Origin: Dickeya zeae NCPPB 2538
GTDB taxonomy: Bacteria; Pseudomonadota; Gammaproteobacteria; Enterobacterales; Enterobacteriaceae
NCBI RefSeq assembly: GCF_000406165.1
Contig: NZ_CM001977.1
Coordinates: 3,988,280 to 4,052,279, forward strand
Direction of reading: 5' to 3'
DNA: 64,000 nt
Shown: positions 25,089 through 33,905 of the stretch, in pieces
How positions within the stretch are numbered: position 1 is the first letter of the stretch
How the letters are laid out: every line of letters starts with the position of its first letter
Translations under genes and position numbers: made by a program
The notes under the pieces: model-generated
What the model saw: only the letters and a program-made list of their open reading frames with translations
Database searches by the model: none
Told to the model about the DNA's origin: nothing

Positions 25089-26273
25089 TTAAGCGATAAC
25101 TTTAGCAACCACGCCGGCGCCTACAGTACGGCCACCTTCACGGATTGCGAAACGCAGACCGTCGTCCATCGCGATCGGCGCGATCAGGTTTACGACCATC
25201 TTGATGTTGTCGCCAGGCATAACCATTTCTACGCCTTCCGGCAGTTCGATGGTGCCAGTCACGTCAGTAGTACGGAAGTAGAACTGCGGACGGTAGCCTT
25301 TGAAGAACGGCGTGTGACGGCCACCTTCGTCTTTGCTCAGGATGTACACTTCAGATTCGAACTGAGTGTGCGGCTTGATTGAGCCCGGTTTAGCCAGTAC
25401 CTGACCACGCTCAACTTCATCACGTTTGGTACCACGCAGCAGAACACCGACGTTCTCGCCCGCACGGCCTTCGTCAAGCAGTTTACGGAACATTTCAACG
25501 CCGGTGCAGGTGGTTTTCGTGGTGTCTTTGATACCCACGATTTCCACTTCTTCACCCACTTTGATGATGCCGCGCTCTACACGACCGGTCACTACAGTAC
25601 CACGGCCGGAGATAGAGAATACGTCTTCGATCGGCAGCAGGAACGGCTTGTCAATCGCACGCTCAGGTTCCGGAATGTAGCTGTCCAGTGCTTCAGCCAG
25701 CTCGATGATTTTCGCTTCCCACTCGGCATCGCCTTCCAGCGCTTTCAGCGCAGAACCGCGGATTACCGGCGTGTCGTCGCCCGGGAAGTCGTACTGAGAC
25801 AGCAGCTCACGCACTTCCATCTCAACCAGTTCCAGCAGCTCTTCGTCATCAACCATGTCGCATTTGTTCAGGAACACGATGATGTACGGAACGCCTACCT
25901 GACGACCCAGCAGGATGTGCTCACGAGTCTGCGGCATCGGGCCGTCAGTCGCAGCAACAACCAGGATCGCGCCGTCCATCTGGGCAGCACCGGTGATCAT
26001 GTTTTTCACGTAGTCGGCGTGTCCCGGGCAGTCAACGTGCGCGTAGTGACGAGTCGGGGTATCGTATTCAACGTGAGAAGTGTTGATGGTGATACCACGC
26101 GCTTTTTCTTCCGGCGCGTTGTCGATCTGGTCGAATGCACGAGCCTGGCCACCGTAGGTTTTTGCCAGAACGGTAGTGATGGCAGCAGTCAGAGTAGTTT
26201 TACCATGGTCAACGTGGCCGATAGTACCGACGTTGACGTGCGGTTTTGTACGTTCAAATTTTTCTTTAGACAC
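25089..26273 (-). CDS. tuf: Elongation factor Tu
   Basis: EF-Tu delivers aminoacyl-tRNA to the ribosome as a GTPase. The 394-residue protein has GHVDHGKT (G1), the DCPGHADYVKNM switch region, NKCDMVD (G4) and the beta-barrel domains 2 and 3, ending VVAKVIA. It is the last gene of the str operon (the tufA position). A second copy (tufB) is usual in enterobacteria but would lie outside the window. Confidence 0.99.
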   Translation of the reverse strand: MSKEKFERTKPHVNVGTIGHVDHGKTTLTAAITTVLAKTYGGQARAFDQIDNAPEEKARGITINTSHVEYDTPTRHYAHVDCPGHADYVKNMITGAAQMDGAILVVAATDGPMPQTREHILLGRQVGVPYIIVFLNKCDMVDDEELLELVEMEVRELLSQYDFPGDDTPVIRGSALKALEGDAEWEAKIIELAEALDSYIPEPERAIDKPFLLPIEDVFSISGRGTVVTGRVERGIIKVGEEVEIVGIKDTTKTTCTGVEMFRKLLDEGRAGENVGVLLRGTKRDEVERGQVLAKPGSIKPHTQFESEVYILSKDEGGRHTPFFKGYRPQFYFRTTDVTGTIELPEGVEMVMPGDNIKMVVNLIAPIAMDDGLRFAIREGGRTVGAGVVAKVIA

Positions 26274-26344
26274 GGCTATATTCCTTACTCAAATGCTCTC
26301 CCCTTATGGAGAGAGCACGGGATCAATGTGTTGTTAAACCCGAA

Positions 26345-28459
26345 TTACTTACCACGGGCTTCGATAACGGCCTGGGCAACGTTGTTCGGCGCATCATCGT
26401 ACTTCAGGAACTCCATGGAGTAAGAAGCACGACCTTTGGTCAGAGAACGCAGCTGAGTTGCATATCCGAACATTTCAGACAGCGGAACTTCAGCGTGAAT
26501 CACAACGCCAGTCACGTTGGATTCTTGACCACGCAGCATACCACGACGGCGGCTCAGGTCACCGATGACATCACCAGTGTTCTCTTCCGGCGTTTCTACT
26601 TCAACCTTCATGATCGGCTCAAGCAGAACAGGTTTCGCTTTACTGAACGCAGCTTTAAAGGCAATAGAAGCGGCCAGTTTAAACGCCAGCTCAGAGGAGT
26701 CAACGTCATGGTAAGAACCGAAGTGCAAACGCACGCCGAGATCAACTACCGGGAAGCCTGCCAGCGGACCCGCTTTCAGCTGTTCCTGGATGCCTTTATC
26801 AACGGCCGGGATGTATTCGCCAGGAATCACACCACCTTTAATGTCGTTGACGAACTCGTAGCCTTTCGGGTTTGAGCCCGGCTCCAGCGGGTACATGTCG
26901 ATAACAACATGACCATACTGACCACGACCACCAGACTGCTTAGCGTGTTTACCTTCAACATCAGTAACTTTAGCGCGAATCGCTTCACGGTAAGCAACCT
27001 GCGGTTTACCCACGTTTGCTTCCACGTTGAATTCACGTTTCATACGGTCAACGATGATGTCCAGGTGCAATTCACCCATACCCGCGATGATAGTCTGGTT
27101 AGATTCTTCGTCAGTCCATACACGGAAAGACGGGTCTTCTTTCGCCAGACGGCCCAGAGCCAGACCCATTTTTTCCTGGTCAGCTTTGGTTTTCGGTTCT
27201 ACAGCGATGGAGATAACCGGTTCCGGGAATTCCATACGCTCCAGAATGATCGGGTTTTCCGGGTCACACAGGGTATCACCGGTGATAACGTCTTTCAGAC
27301 CGATCGCAGCGGCGATGTCGCCTGCACGAACTTCTTTAATCTCTTCACGTTTGTTGGCGTGCATCTGAACGATACGGCCAAAACGTTCACGTTCGGATTT
27401 CACTGAGTTCAGTACGGTGTCACCGGAGTTAACCACACCGGAGTACACGCGGAAGAACGTCAGGTTACCCACGAACGGGTCGGTTGCGATTTTGAACGCC
27501 AGTGCAGAGAACGGCTCATCATCGCTAGCGTGACGCTCAGCCGGCGTATCTTTACCGTCATCCAGAATACCGTTGATCGCAGGAACGTCAGTCGGTGCCG
27601 GCAGATAGTCGACAACGGCGTCCAGCATTGCCTGCACACCCTTGTTCTTGAACGCAGAACCACAGGTAACCAGAATGATTTCGTTGTTCAGTACGCGCTG
27701 ACGCAGTGCTGTTTTGATTTCTTCCTCGGTCAGCTCTTCGCCGCCCAGGTATTTTTCCATCAGCTCTTCAGAGGCTTCTGCCGCAGACTCGATCAGGTTC
27801 TGGTGCCATTCATCGGCCAGATCCTGCATGTCAGCCGGGATATCTTCATAAGTGAAGGTAACGCCCTGGTCTGCTTCATTCCAGTTGATGGCTTTCATTT
27901 TCACCAGGTCAACAACACCGGTGAAGTGTTCTTCTGCGCCGATGGCCAGCTGCAACGGAACCGGGTTCGCACCCAGACGCACTTTAATCTGGTCAACAAC
28001 TTTCAGGAAGTTCGCGCCCATACGGTCCATTTTGTTAACGAACGCGATACGCGGAACTTTATATTTGTTCGCCTGACGCCATACGGTTTCAGACTGCGGC
28101 TGAACACCACCTACCGCACAGTAAACCATGACTGCGCCATCCAGAACACGCATGGAACGTTCTACTTCGATGGTGAAGTCAACGTGCCCCGGGGTGTCGA
28201 TGATGTTGATACGGTGCGGTTCATACTGCTTAGCCATACCAGACCAGAAGGCAGTGGTCGCAGCAGAGGTAATGGTGATACCACGCTCTTGTTCCTGCTC
28301 CATCCAGTCCATAGTGGCGGCGCCATCATGAACTTCACCGATTTTGTGGTTTACACCGGTGTAGAACAGAATACGTTCAGTAGTGGTGGTCTTACCGGCG
28401 TCGATGTGTGCGCTGATACCGATATTACGATAGCGCGCAATGGGTGTTGTACGAGCCAT
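26345..28459 (-). CDS. fusA: Elongation factor G
   Basis: EF-G is the GTPase that drives translocation and, with RRF, ribosome recycling. The 704-residue protein has AHIDAGKTTTTERILF (G1), DTPGHVDF (G3), NKMDRMGA (G4) and the tRNA-mimic domains III-V. It lies third in the str operon (rpsL-rpsG-fusA-tuf), 92 nt after rpsG and 72 nt before tuf. Confidence 0.99.
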   Translation of the reverse strand: MARTTPIARYRNIGISAHIDAGKTTTTERILFYTGVNHKIGEVHDGAATMDWMEQEQERGITITSAATTAFWSGMAKQYEPHRINIIDTPGHVDFTIEVERSMRVLDGAVMVYCAVGGVQPQSETVWRQANKYKVPRIAFVNKMDRMGANFLKVVDQIKVRLGANPVPLQLAIGAEEHFTGVVDLVKMKAINWNEADQGVTFTYEDIPADMQDLADEWHQNLIESAAEASEELMEKYLGGEELTEEEIKTALRQRVLNNEIILVTCGSAFKNKGVQAMLDAVVDYLPAPTDVPAINGILDDGKDTPAERHASDDEPFSALAFKIATDPFVGNLTFFRVYSGVVNSGDTVLNSVKSERERFGRIVQMHANKREEIKEVRAGDIAAAIGLKDVITGDTLCDPENPIILERMEFPEPVISIAVEPKTKADQEKMGLALGRLAKEDPSFRVWTDEESNQTIIAGMGELHLDIIVDRMKREFNVEANVGKPQVAYREAIRAKVTDVEGKHAKQSGGRGQYGHVVIDMYPLEPGSNPKGYEFVNDIKGGVIPGEYIPAVDKGIQEQLKAGPLAGFPVVDLGVRLHFGSYHDVDSSELAFKLAASIAFKAAFSKAKPVLLEPIMKVEVETPEENTGDVIGDLSRRRGMLRGQESNVTGVVIHAEVPLSEMFGYATQLRSLTKGRASYSMEFLKYDDAPNNVAQAVIEARGK

Positions 28460-28550
28460 TTGTTTCCTCTATTCCTAGGGCGTTCAAAGTAGTAAACCCG
28501 GGCGGGTCAGCTGTTGAGCGCCCGCCAGGGTATTAACGTCTACGCAGGGA

Positions 28551-29021
28551 TTACCAGCGGTAGTGAGCGAACGCCTTGTTGGCTTCAGCCATACGGTGAA
28601 CGTCTTCACGTTTCTTCACAGCAGTACCTTTGTTGTCTGCTGCATCAGAAAGTTCGTTCGCCAGGCGCAAAGCCATGGATTTATCACCGCGTTTACGAGC
28701 AGCTTCAACGATCCAACGCATAGCCAGAGCATTGCGACGAACCGGACGGACTTCAACCGGAACCTGATAAGTTGAACCACCTACACGGCGGGACTTAACT
28801 TCGACAGTCGGACGAACGTTGTCCAGAGCGACTTCGAAAGCTTCCAGTTCGCTTTTACCTGAACGCTGAGCCAGGGTCTCCAGCGCGGTATAGACGATTG
28901 CTTCTGCAGTAGATTTTTTACCATCTACCATCAGGATATTGACAAATTTAGCCAGCAGTTCTGATCCGAACTTCGGATCCGGCAGAATTTTACGCTGACC
29001 AATGACGCGACGACGTGGCAT
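28551..29021 (-). CDS. rpsG: 30S ribosomal protein S7
   Basis: S7 starts assembly of the small-subunit head and, in E. coli, represses str operon translation in the rpsL-rpsG gap. The 156-residue protein (MPRRRVIGQRKILPDPKFGS) ends KREDVHRMAEANKAFAHYRW. The 96-nt gap to rpsL is the size expected for the S7 regulatory site. Confidence 0.98.
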   Translation of the reverse strand: MPRRRVIGQRKILPDPKFGSELLAKFVNILMVDGKKSTAEAIVYTALETLAQRSGKSELEAFEVALDNVRPTVEVKSRRVGGSTYQVPVEVRPVRRNALAMRWIVEAARKRGDKSMALRLANELSDAADNKGTAVKKREDVHRMAEANKAFAHYRW

Positions 29022-29117
29022 GGAAATACTCCGTTGTTAATTCAGGATTGTCCAAAACTCTACGAGTTTAGTTTGACATTAAAGTTAAAACGTTTGGCCT
29101 TACTTAACGGAGAACCA

Positions 29118-29492
29118 TTAAGCCTTGGGCTTCTTCACGCCGTATTTGGAGCGGGATTGCTTACGGTCTTTAACACCAGAGCAGTCCAGCGCGCCACGAA
29201 CGGTGTGGTAACGCACACCTGGCAGGTCTTTAACACGACCGCCACGGATCAGGATCACGGAGTGTTCCTGCAGGTTATGACCTTCACCACCGATATAGGA
29301 GGTAACTTCAAAACCGTTGGTTAAGCGAACACGGCAAACTTTACGCAGTGCGGAGTTCGGTTTTTTCGGGGTGGTGGTATATACACGGGTACATACGCCA
29401 CGTTTCTGCGGGCAGGCTTCCAGCGCCGGAACGTTGCTCTTAGCAACCTTCAGGGAGCGCGGTTTGCGTACCAGCTGGTTAATTGTTGCCAT
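29118..29492 (-). CDS. rpsL: 30S ribosomal protein S12
   Basis: S12 monitors codon-anticodon pairing at the decoding centre. The 124-residue protein has TTPKKPNSALRK and RGGRVKDLPGVRYHTVRG. Lys43 and Lys88, the positions of streptomycin-resistance changes in E. coli, are wild type, so no ribosomal streptomycin resistance is predicted. It is the first gene of the str operon. Confidence 0.98.
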   Translation of the reverse strand: MATINQLVRKPRSLKVAKSNVPALEACPQKRGVCTRVYTTTPKKPNSALRKVCRVRLTNGFEVTSYIGGEGHNLQEHSVILIRGGRVKDLPGVRYHTVRGALDCSGVKDRKQSRSKYGVKKPKA

Positions 29493-29574
29493 TCAAAAAG
29501 CTCCTGGTTTTTGCTTCGTAAACACGTAATAAATCACCCCATACAGAGACAGAGGCAAAGTATGAGGACGCAGA

Positions 29575-29603
29575 ATTTTAGGGCTGGCCGGGTAAGGAGT
29601 CAA
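29575..29603 (-). promoter_or_regulatory. str operon promoter
   Basis: On the minus strand the -35 TTGACT (29603-29598), a 17-nt spacer and the -10 TAAAAT (29580-29575) lie about 85 nt before rpsL and just after tusB. It is a near-consensus sigma-70 promoter in the place of the E. coli str promoter. Confidence 0.85.
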
Positions 29604-29624
29604 GAAATATACAAAAAGGCGAAA

Positions 29625-29912
29625 TTACCAAGCCAGTTGCCGGGAATGCAGGACTGTTAATTGCACGAATTGAGTATAGTCAATCAGTACAATTGTGGTG
29701 GAAATTTGCTCAGAAAGCCCGCGAGCTACCACATCCTCTTGCAAGGCATACACCGTAGCGCCAGAAGACTGCAGGCGTTCGCCAAAGGGCGCGCCGCTTA
29801 ACGCCGCAATCACGCCATCCTGCAACAGCAAAATAGCGTCATCCGCGCCAACGTTACGCAGCAACGCATCCAGATCGCTATGGTAGGGAGAATGCGCCAG
29901 AGTATGCAGCAT
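29625..29912 (-). CDS. tusB: Sulfurtransferase complex subunit TusB
   Basis: TusB is a subunit of the TusBCD hexamer that relays sulfur from IscS/TusA to TusE for 2-thiouridine at tRNA position 34. The 95-residue length matches E. coli, from MLHTLAHSPYHSDLDALLRN. The longer open frame (to 30059) is overlap with tusC. It is the last gene of yheO-tusDCB. Confidence 0.95.
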   Translation of the reverse strand: MLHTLAHSPYHSDLDALLRNVGADDAILLLQDGVIAALSGAPFGERLQSSGATVYALQEDVVARGLSEQISTTIVLIDYTQFVQLTVLHSRQLAW

Positions 29913-29923
29913 GGGTTCACCGC

Positions 29924-30283
29924 TCAAAAGGTCAGTACAGTATCGTAGGTGTTGAGCATGTCGCGTAATGCATCTGCCGCCAGTGGTTCGACATCTAACA
30001 CCCAACGGGTATCCACAGACAAACCACGCTGACGAAGCGACGCTTCGCAAACGTAACAACGCTCGATGTCATACAACGGCAGCACACCGAAAGTCGCAAT
30101 ATAATTGCGCATCAGAATCCGCTCTGGCTGCTGGTTAGGGAGAAGCTGGAATATACCGTCAGCGATAAAGAAAACGCCGATATCTTCGGTCAATGCCGAC
30201 ATTGCCAACAATGCATCCAGCCCTTCCCGGCCGGAGGCCGAACCATGAGGCGGCTGGGTAAACACAAAGGCAACGCGCTTCAT
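29924..30283 (-). CDS. tusC: Sulfurtransferase complex subunit TusC
   Basis: TusC is the middle DsrE/F-like subunit of TusBCD, the tRNA 2-thiolation sulfur relay. The family start MKRVAFVFTQPPHGSASGRE at 30283 gives 119 residues as in E. coli; the frame is open five codons further. It lies 11 nt from tusB and 18 nt from tusD. Confidence 0.95.
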   Translation of the reverse strand: MKRVAFVFTQPPHGSASGREGLDALLAMSALTEDIGVFFIADGIFQLLPNQQPERILMRNYIATFGVLPLYDIERCYVCEASLRQRGLSVDTRWVLDVEPLAADALRDMLNTYDTVLTF

Positions 30284-30301
30284 CTTCTTTTTTCCCACTG
30301 A

Positions 30302-30691
30302 CTAAAACTGGACGACACGATCGCAACGCAACACCGACTGCGACAGTTCGCCTAAACCGCTCAGGGTAAACCCTGGTTGAAGATTGGCTCCCGACAGTTG
30401 CAACTGCGCCGACTGCGTTGCGTCGGTCACACCGCGCCGCAGCGCCGCCGCGACACAAACGTTCAGTTCCACCTCATGAGACGACGCCAGTTGCTGCCAG
30501 GCACGAACCAAATCAAACTCATCATTCGCGGGTGCCGTGAGCTGGTTGGCGTTCAGCACCCCTTCGCGGTAGAAGAAAACGCTTTGCAACCGGTGCCCTT
30601 GCGCCAGTAAAGCCTGTGCGAACTGAAACGCGCTACTGGCTTGCTGCGTGCCATAAGCAGGCCCGGTCACCAGCAGGCAATAGCTCAACAT
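30302..30691 (-). CDS. tusD: Sulfurtransferase complex subunit TusD
   Basis: TusD accepts persulfide sulfur from TusA and passes it to TusE. The 129-residue DsrE-like protein (MLSYCLLVTGPAYGTQQASS) has the active cysteine in LNVCVAAALRRGV (Cys79). Its start overlaps the yheO stop by 1 nt, which indicates coupled translation. Confidence 0.95.
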   Translation of the reverse strand: MLSYCLLVTGPAYGTQQASSAFQFAQALLAQGHRLQSVFFYREGVLNANQLTAPANDEFDLVRAWQQLASSHEVELNVCVAAALRRGVTDATQSAQLQLSGANLQPGFTLSGLGELSQSVLRCDRVVQF

Positions 30692-31413
30692 TACCGATCG
30701 TGCCCGCTAAAATCGCCGCTTTTGAACTGGCGGATGTACAGATAGACCGTGTGCTTGGAAATATTCAGCCGATCGGCGACCTGATTGATGGCATCCTTGA
30801 TATCAAAAATGCCTTTTTCATAGAGGTTCAGCACAATCTGGCGGTTCTTGGCATTATTGGAAACGTTACGATCGGCATTCACTTCTTCAATCGTGAACTC
30901 TAGCGTTTGCGCTACCAGCTCATCCACCGAAGAGGCGAAGTTGACGGAAGACGCCACTTCCTTGATCTCCGGTGGTAGGAAGGTTTGCATAATCTGCGAG
31001 AACGGAACGTCGAGATTCATATTGATGCACAACAGCCCGATGACGCGCTGTTCGCGATTGCGGATGGCGATGGTGACCGACTTCATCAATACGCCGCTTT
31101 TGGCGCGGGTAAAATACGCTCTGGAAACACTGCTGTCTTCGCCCGCCATGTCATGTAACATACGCAGCGCCAGATCAGTAATGGGCGAGCCGATTTTACG
31201 TCCGGTGTGCTCGCCATTCGCGATACGAACCGCCGAGCACTTCAGGTCGTCCAGCGAGTGCAAGACTATCTCGCAATGATCGCCGATCAGCATCGCCAGG
31301 CCGTCAACCACAGCCTCATACGATTTCAGGATTTCATAATCCGTCTGCGTGAACGGACGCTGGTCAAGCAAATCAAGGTCGCTGGATTCGCCAGTAACAA
31401 GCGAAGTAGACAT
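30691..31413 (-). CDS. yheO: YheO family transcriptional regulator (PAS-like plus HTH)
   Basis: This 240-residue protein has an N-terminal YheO-type PAS-like domain (about 25-140, with LKSYEAVVDGLAMLIGDHCE and GKSGVL-like AKSGVLMKS) and a C-terminal helix-turn-helix with LNISKHTVYLYIRQFKSGDF. It belongs to the YheO/DauR family; the ligand of YheO is not known. The MSTSLVTGESSDLDLLDQRP start (31413) matches E. coli; the frame is open eight codons more. It heads the yheO-tusDCB operon and is divergent from eptA. Confidence 0.93.
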   Translation of the reverse strand: MSTSLVTGESSDLDLLDQRPFTQTDYEILKSYEAVVDGLAMLIGDHCEIVLHSLDDLKCSAVRIANGEHTGRKIGSPITDLALRMLHDMAGEDSSVSRAYFTRAKSGVLMKSVTIAIRNREQRVIGLLCINMNLDVPFSQIMQTFLPPEIKEVASSVNFASSVDELVAQTLEFTIEEVNADRNVSNNAKNRQIVLNLYEKGIFDIKDAINQVADRLNISKHTVYLYIRQFKSGDFSGHDR

Positions 31414-31523
31414 GACAGGCACCACCCTCAACGTCATTTATCATCGTATTGACAGAATAGTGAGTTTACCAAATAACCCTTGCGTCGTCCTTTGTATTTC
31501 GAGAGCGGTCGGGTGTTTTCCTT

Positions 31524-31540
31524 CTTAAGGTTGAGTTAAT
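31524..31540 (+). promoter_or_regulatory. PmrA (BasR) box upstream of eptA
   Basis: CTTAAG-GTTGA-GTTAAT (31524-31540) fits the PmrA box YTTAAK-N5-YTTAAK at 11 of 12 defined positions. A weak -10 (TTTAGA, 31549-31554 area) follows at the distance expected of a box in the -35 region. It sits 2 nt before an in-frame ATG (31543), so that ATG is unlikely to be within the mRNA. Confidence 0.7.
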
Positions 31541-31596
31541 TTATGCGCTTTAGAGTGCGACACATCATATTTTCCCGCATGGATGGCCTATCTGCA

Positions 31597-33240
31597 ATGC
31601 TCAGAATTTCACGCATTTCCCGCCCCGTATGGAGCAGTTTTACCTATAATTTTGTCTTCGCGGCATTTATCACCCTGATACAAAATATCGCCTACTACCG
31701 TCAGGTCTCACACCTGGTCGAGGTCAACTCCTGGCTGGATGGCGTGTTTATCGCCACCATGCCCATCGTCATCTTTGCAGTACTCAATATCCTGTTCACG
31801 TTACTGGTGATCCCCTGGTTGCGTCAGGGGGTCGTCGCACTGCTATTAATAGGCGGCGCGGCGGTACAGTATTTCATGATTAATTACGGCATCATCATTG
31901 ACCGTACCATGATGCAGAACGTGTTCGAAACCAACATGGCGGAATCCATGGCACTGGTGACGCCCCAGTATGTACTGTGGCTGACCCTGTCGGGTATTAT
32001 TCCGGCGCTCGGCGCATTGTGGGTGAAGATTCGGCCCACCCCATTAAGCTGGATAGCCATTGGTTCGCGTATTTTCAGCATCATGGTGTCGATTGTCGCT
32101 ATTCTGCTGGTCGCCACGTTTTTCTATAAAGATTACGCTTCGCTGATGCGTAATAATAAAGAGCTGGTGAAATCATTAACCCCCAGCAATATTATTCTCG
32201 CGAATATTTCCTATTACCGTCATCACGCACAAGCTAATTTACCGTTGGTGCAAATCGGACTGGATGCACACAGAAACCCGCCGCCAGCGGGGGATGCCAA
32301 AAAGAACCTGGTGATTCTGGTAGTGGGAGAAACCTCGCGTGCTGAGAACTTTTCCCTCGGTGGTTACGGAAAACCCACCAATCCCCGGCTGGCCAACGAT
32401 AATGTGGTTTATTTTGGACAGACCGCCTCCTGCGGTACCTCAACCGGAGTGTCCGTTCCCTGCATGTTTTCCGGCATGCCGCGTACTGGCTACGACGAGC
32501 AGTTAGCCTCCCATCAGGAGGGATTACTCGATATTCTGCAGCACGCTGGCGTCAGTGTGCTCTGGCAAGAGAATGACGGTGGCTGCAAAGGTGCCTGCGA
32601 TCGCGTACCGACGCGTGACATCACCGACCTGAATCTTCCCGGACAATGTATTGACGGCGAATGTCACGATGAAGCCCTGTTCCATGGCGTGGACGACTAC
32701 ATTAATCAGTTGAATAATGACGGTATTATCGTACTGCATACCATGGGTAGCCACGGTCCGGCCTATTATCAGCGTTACCCCGAATCGTTTAGACAATTCA
32801 CGCCAACCTGTGATACCAATCAAATTCAGACGTGCTCGCGAGAATCATTAATCAATACTTACGATAATACGATTCTCTACGTAGACTATATTGTTGATAA
32901 GGCAATTAATGTCTTGAAAGGGCATCAGGATAAATTTAATACCGCTTTGGTTTATCTTTCCGACCACGGCGAATCATTGGGCGAAGACGGAATGTACCTG
33001 CACAGCATGCCGTATGCCGTTGCGCCCACACAGCAAACCCATATCCCGATGTTGATGTGGTTCTCCGGCGGCTACCAGCAGCAGTTTGCCATCAACGACA
33101 GTTGCATGCGCAAGCAAGCCGACCAACAGCGTTTTTCTCAGGACAATCTTTTCCACACCGTTCTGGGCATGTTTAACATTGCGACAAAAGAATATCAGGC
33201 ACCGCTTGATATTCTTCAACCGTGTCGGGGCACTTCATGA
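31597..33240 (+). CDS. eptA: Lipid A phosphoethanolamine transferase EptA (PmrC)
   Basis: EptA transfers phosphoethanolamine from phosphatidylethanolamine to lipid A phosphates at the periplasmic face, lowering binding of cationic peptides and polymyxins. It has five N-terminal membrane segments, then a periplasmic alkaline-phosphatase-like sulfatase domain. The domain has VVGETSRAENFSL, the nucleophile Thr in SCGTSTGVSVPCMF, YLSDHGESLGEDG (metal Asp-His) and paired cysteines. The start at 31597 gives 547 residues, the E. coli EptA length, with MLRISRISRP aligned to its N terminus. In-frame ATGs at 31543 and 31579 are possible but sit at or near the PmrA box and have no family match. It is first of eptA-pmrA-pmrB. 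Confidence 0.93.
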   Translation: MLRISRISRPVWSSFTYNFVFAAFITLIQNIAYYRQVSHLVEVNSWLDGVFIATMPIVIFAVLNILFTLLVIPWLRQGVVALLLIGGAAVQYFMINYGIIIDRTMMQNVFETNMAESMALVTPQYVLWLTLSGIIPALGALWVKIRPTPLSWIAIGSRIFSIMVSIVAILLVATFFYKDYASLMRNNKELVKSLTPSNIILANISYYRHHAQANLPLVQIGLDAHRNPPPAGDAKKNLVILVVGETSRAENFSLGGYGKPTNPRLANDNVVYFGQTASCGTSTGVSVPCMFSGMPRTGYDEQLASHQEGLLDILQHAGVSVLWQENDGGCKGACDRVPTRDITDLNLPGQCIDGECHDEALFHGVDDYINQLNNDGIIVLHTMGSHGPAYYQRYPESFRQFTPTCDTNQIQTCSRESLINTYDNTILYVDYIVDKAINVLKGHQDKFNTALVYLSDHGESLGEDGMYLHSMPYAVAPTQQTHIPMLMWFSGGYQQQFAINDSCMRKQADQQRFSQDNLFHTVLGMFNIATKEYQAPLDILQPCRGTS

Positions 33241-33905
33241 AACTCTTGATTGTTGAAGATGATACGTTGTTACAGGAAGGGTTATTGCAGGCGATGCGCA
33301 ATGAAGGGTATGTCTGCGATTGCGCTTCCACAGCCAAAGAAGCGGATGCCCTCATCAACAGCGCCCACTACAGCCTGGTGGTGCTGGATCTGGGCTTGCC
33401 GGACGAAGACGGCCTCACCCTGCTAGGTCGCTGGCGTCGAAACAACTACCAGCAACCGGTGCTCATTCTCACCGCGCGGGATACGGTGGATGATCGCGTC
33501 ACCGGGCTGGATGTCGGGGCCGACGATTACATGATAAAGCCCTTTGCATTGAGTGAGTTTCAGGCACGGGTCCGTGCGCTTATTCGTCGTCATCAGGGAT
33601 CCAGCGACAGCTGGATTCGGGTAGACAACATCACGCTCGATCTCAACAATCAACAGGTTATGCTGGATGACAAGCCTATCGTGCTGACGCCGAAGGAGTT
33701 CGCCATCCTCTCCCGGCTTATCCTCAAGGCAGGTTCACAGGTACACCGTGAAGTGCTGCATCAGGACTTGTACAGTTGGGACGACGACCCCTCATCGAAT
33801 TCGCTGGAAGTCCACATCCATAATCTGCGGCAAAAGATCGGCAAAAATCGCATCAAGACGCTACGCGGTTTCGGCTATCTACTGACCAAGGATGATCAGC
33901 CATGA
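33237..33905 (+). CDS. pmrA: Response regulator PmrA (BasR)
   Basis: An OmpR-family response regulator that activates lipid A modification genes when phosphorylated by PmrB. The receiver domain (1-120) has Asp51 as phospho-acceptor (LVVLDLGLPDEDG), the acidic pocket EDD (7-9) and the Lys in DDYMIKPF. The C-terminal winged helix (about 125-222) ends KIGKNRIKTLRGFGYLL. Its ATG overlaps the eptA stop (ATGA), as does its own stop with pmrB. The candidate PmrA box before eptA suggests autoregulation. Confidence 0.94.
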   Translation: MKLLIVEDDTLLQEGLLQAMRNEGYVCDCASTAKEADALINSAHYSLVVLDLGLPDEDGLTLLGRWRRNNYQQPVLILTARDTVDDRVTGLDVGADDYMIKPFALSEFQARVRALIRRHQGSSDSWIRVDNITLDLNNQQVMLDDKPIVLTPKEFAILSRLILKAGSQVHREVLHQDLYSWDDDPSSNSLEVHIHNLRQKIGKNRIKTLRGFGYLLTKDDQP

